The notes under the pieces are model-generated. The model searched no databases and was not told where the DNA came from. It saw only the letters and a program-made list of their open reading frames with translations. A stretch of DNA of 5,220 nucleotides, from NCBI GenBank assembly GCA_947593895.1, contig CANQDY010000091.1, positions 1-5,220 of the forward strand. Reading direction: 5' to 3'. The DNA comes from an uncultured Bacilli bacterium. Lineage in GTDB: Bacteria > Bacillota_I > Bacilli_A > RFN20 > CAG-449. Below are positions 5,174 through 5,220 of this stretch, piece by piece (the first letter of the stretch is position 1; each line of letters begins with the position of its first letter). The position numbers and the translations under genes are program-made.

Positions 5174-5220
5174 TTACTTCTTTTTTTACTCTTACAAAGC
5201 CATCTAATTTGATAGTATTA
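5166..5220 (-). CDS. C-terminal end of the probable major capsid protein (partial)
   Basis: Only the last 17 codons are visible: NTIKLDGFVRVKKEVTP, then TAG with TGA next to it in the same frame. The assignment to the major capsid gene is from gene order: the HK97-type head plan places this gene immediately before the gp6-like connector. The short Lys/Val-rich end is compatible but not diagnostic. The two overlapping frames of this stretch contain stops, so this frame is the coding one. The final proline codon CCC is the proposed +1 slip site. Confidence 0.65.
   Translation of the reverse strand, partial: NTIKLDGFVRVKKEVTP

Noticed and set aside
1..5220. Promoters, tRNA genes, attachment sites or insertion sequences
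   Set aside because: No convincing -35/-10 pair, cloverleaf, terminal inverted repeats or transposase was found. Intergenic gaps are too short, which fits one read-through late operon transcribed from outside the window.

Overview
The window is a block of late structural genes from a tailed phage or prophage. The layout is that of a siphovirus with an HK97-type head and a long non-contractile tail. Every gene is on the minus strand, so the biological order runs from high to low coordinates. The DNA is very AT-rich, the ribosome-binding sites are strong AGGAGG or AAGGTGAT types, and TGA is a normal stop codon. This points to a low-GC Firmicute host (Clostridia, Bacilli or Erysipelotrichia); the host cannot be named more closely. 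No integrase, lysis or regulatory gene is present, so prophage and free phage cannot be told apart.

Head end (5220 to 3770): the last 17 codons of the probable major capsid gene end at CCC-TAG-TGA. A 465-codon open frame lies immediately in the +1 frame. It has no ATG, GTG or TTG codon for its first 75 codons and no ribosome-binding site. The most economical reading is a programmed +1 frameshift on the proline codon (CCC to CCT) that gives some capsid subunits a long C-terminal extension. The extension starts with a beta-rich domain, continues with an array of Cys/His-rich modules (23 Cys, four copies of C-x6-C-x2-C-x(9-10)-H), and ends in a Lys/Thr tail. This is the most unusual element in the window.

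Connector region (3749 to 2363): four small overlapping or tightly packed genes follow in the usual order: gp6-like head-tail connector, head-closure protein, HK97 gp10-like protein, and tail terminator/completion protein.

Tail region (2361 to 1): major tail tube protein, a 56-codon GTG-start gene, a terminator-like hairpin, the tail assembly chaperone with a -1 frameshift extension (lambda G/GT type: A-AAA-AAC slippery site followed by a very strong hairpin), and the first 322 codons of the tape measure protein, which runs off the left edge. The window therefore seems to hold two programmed frameshifts of opposite direction, one for capsid decoration and one for tail chaperone stoichiometry.
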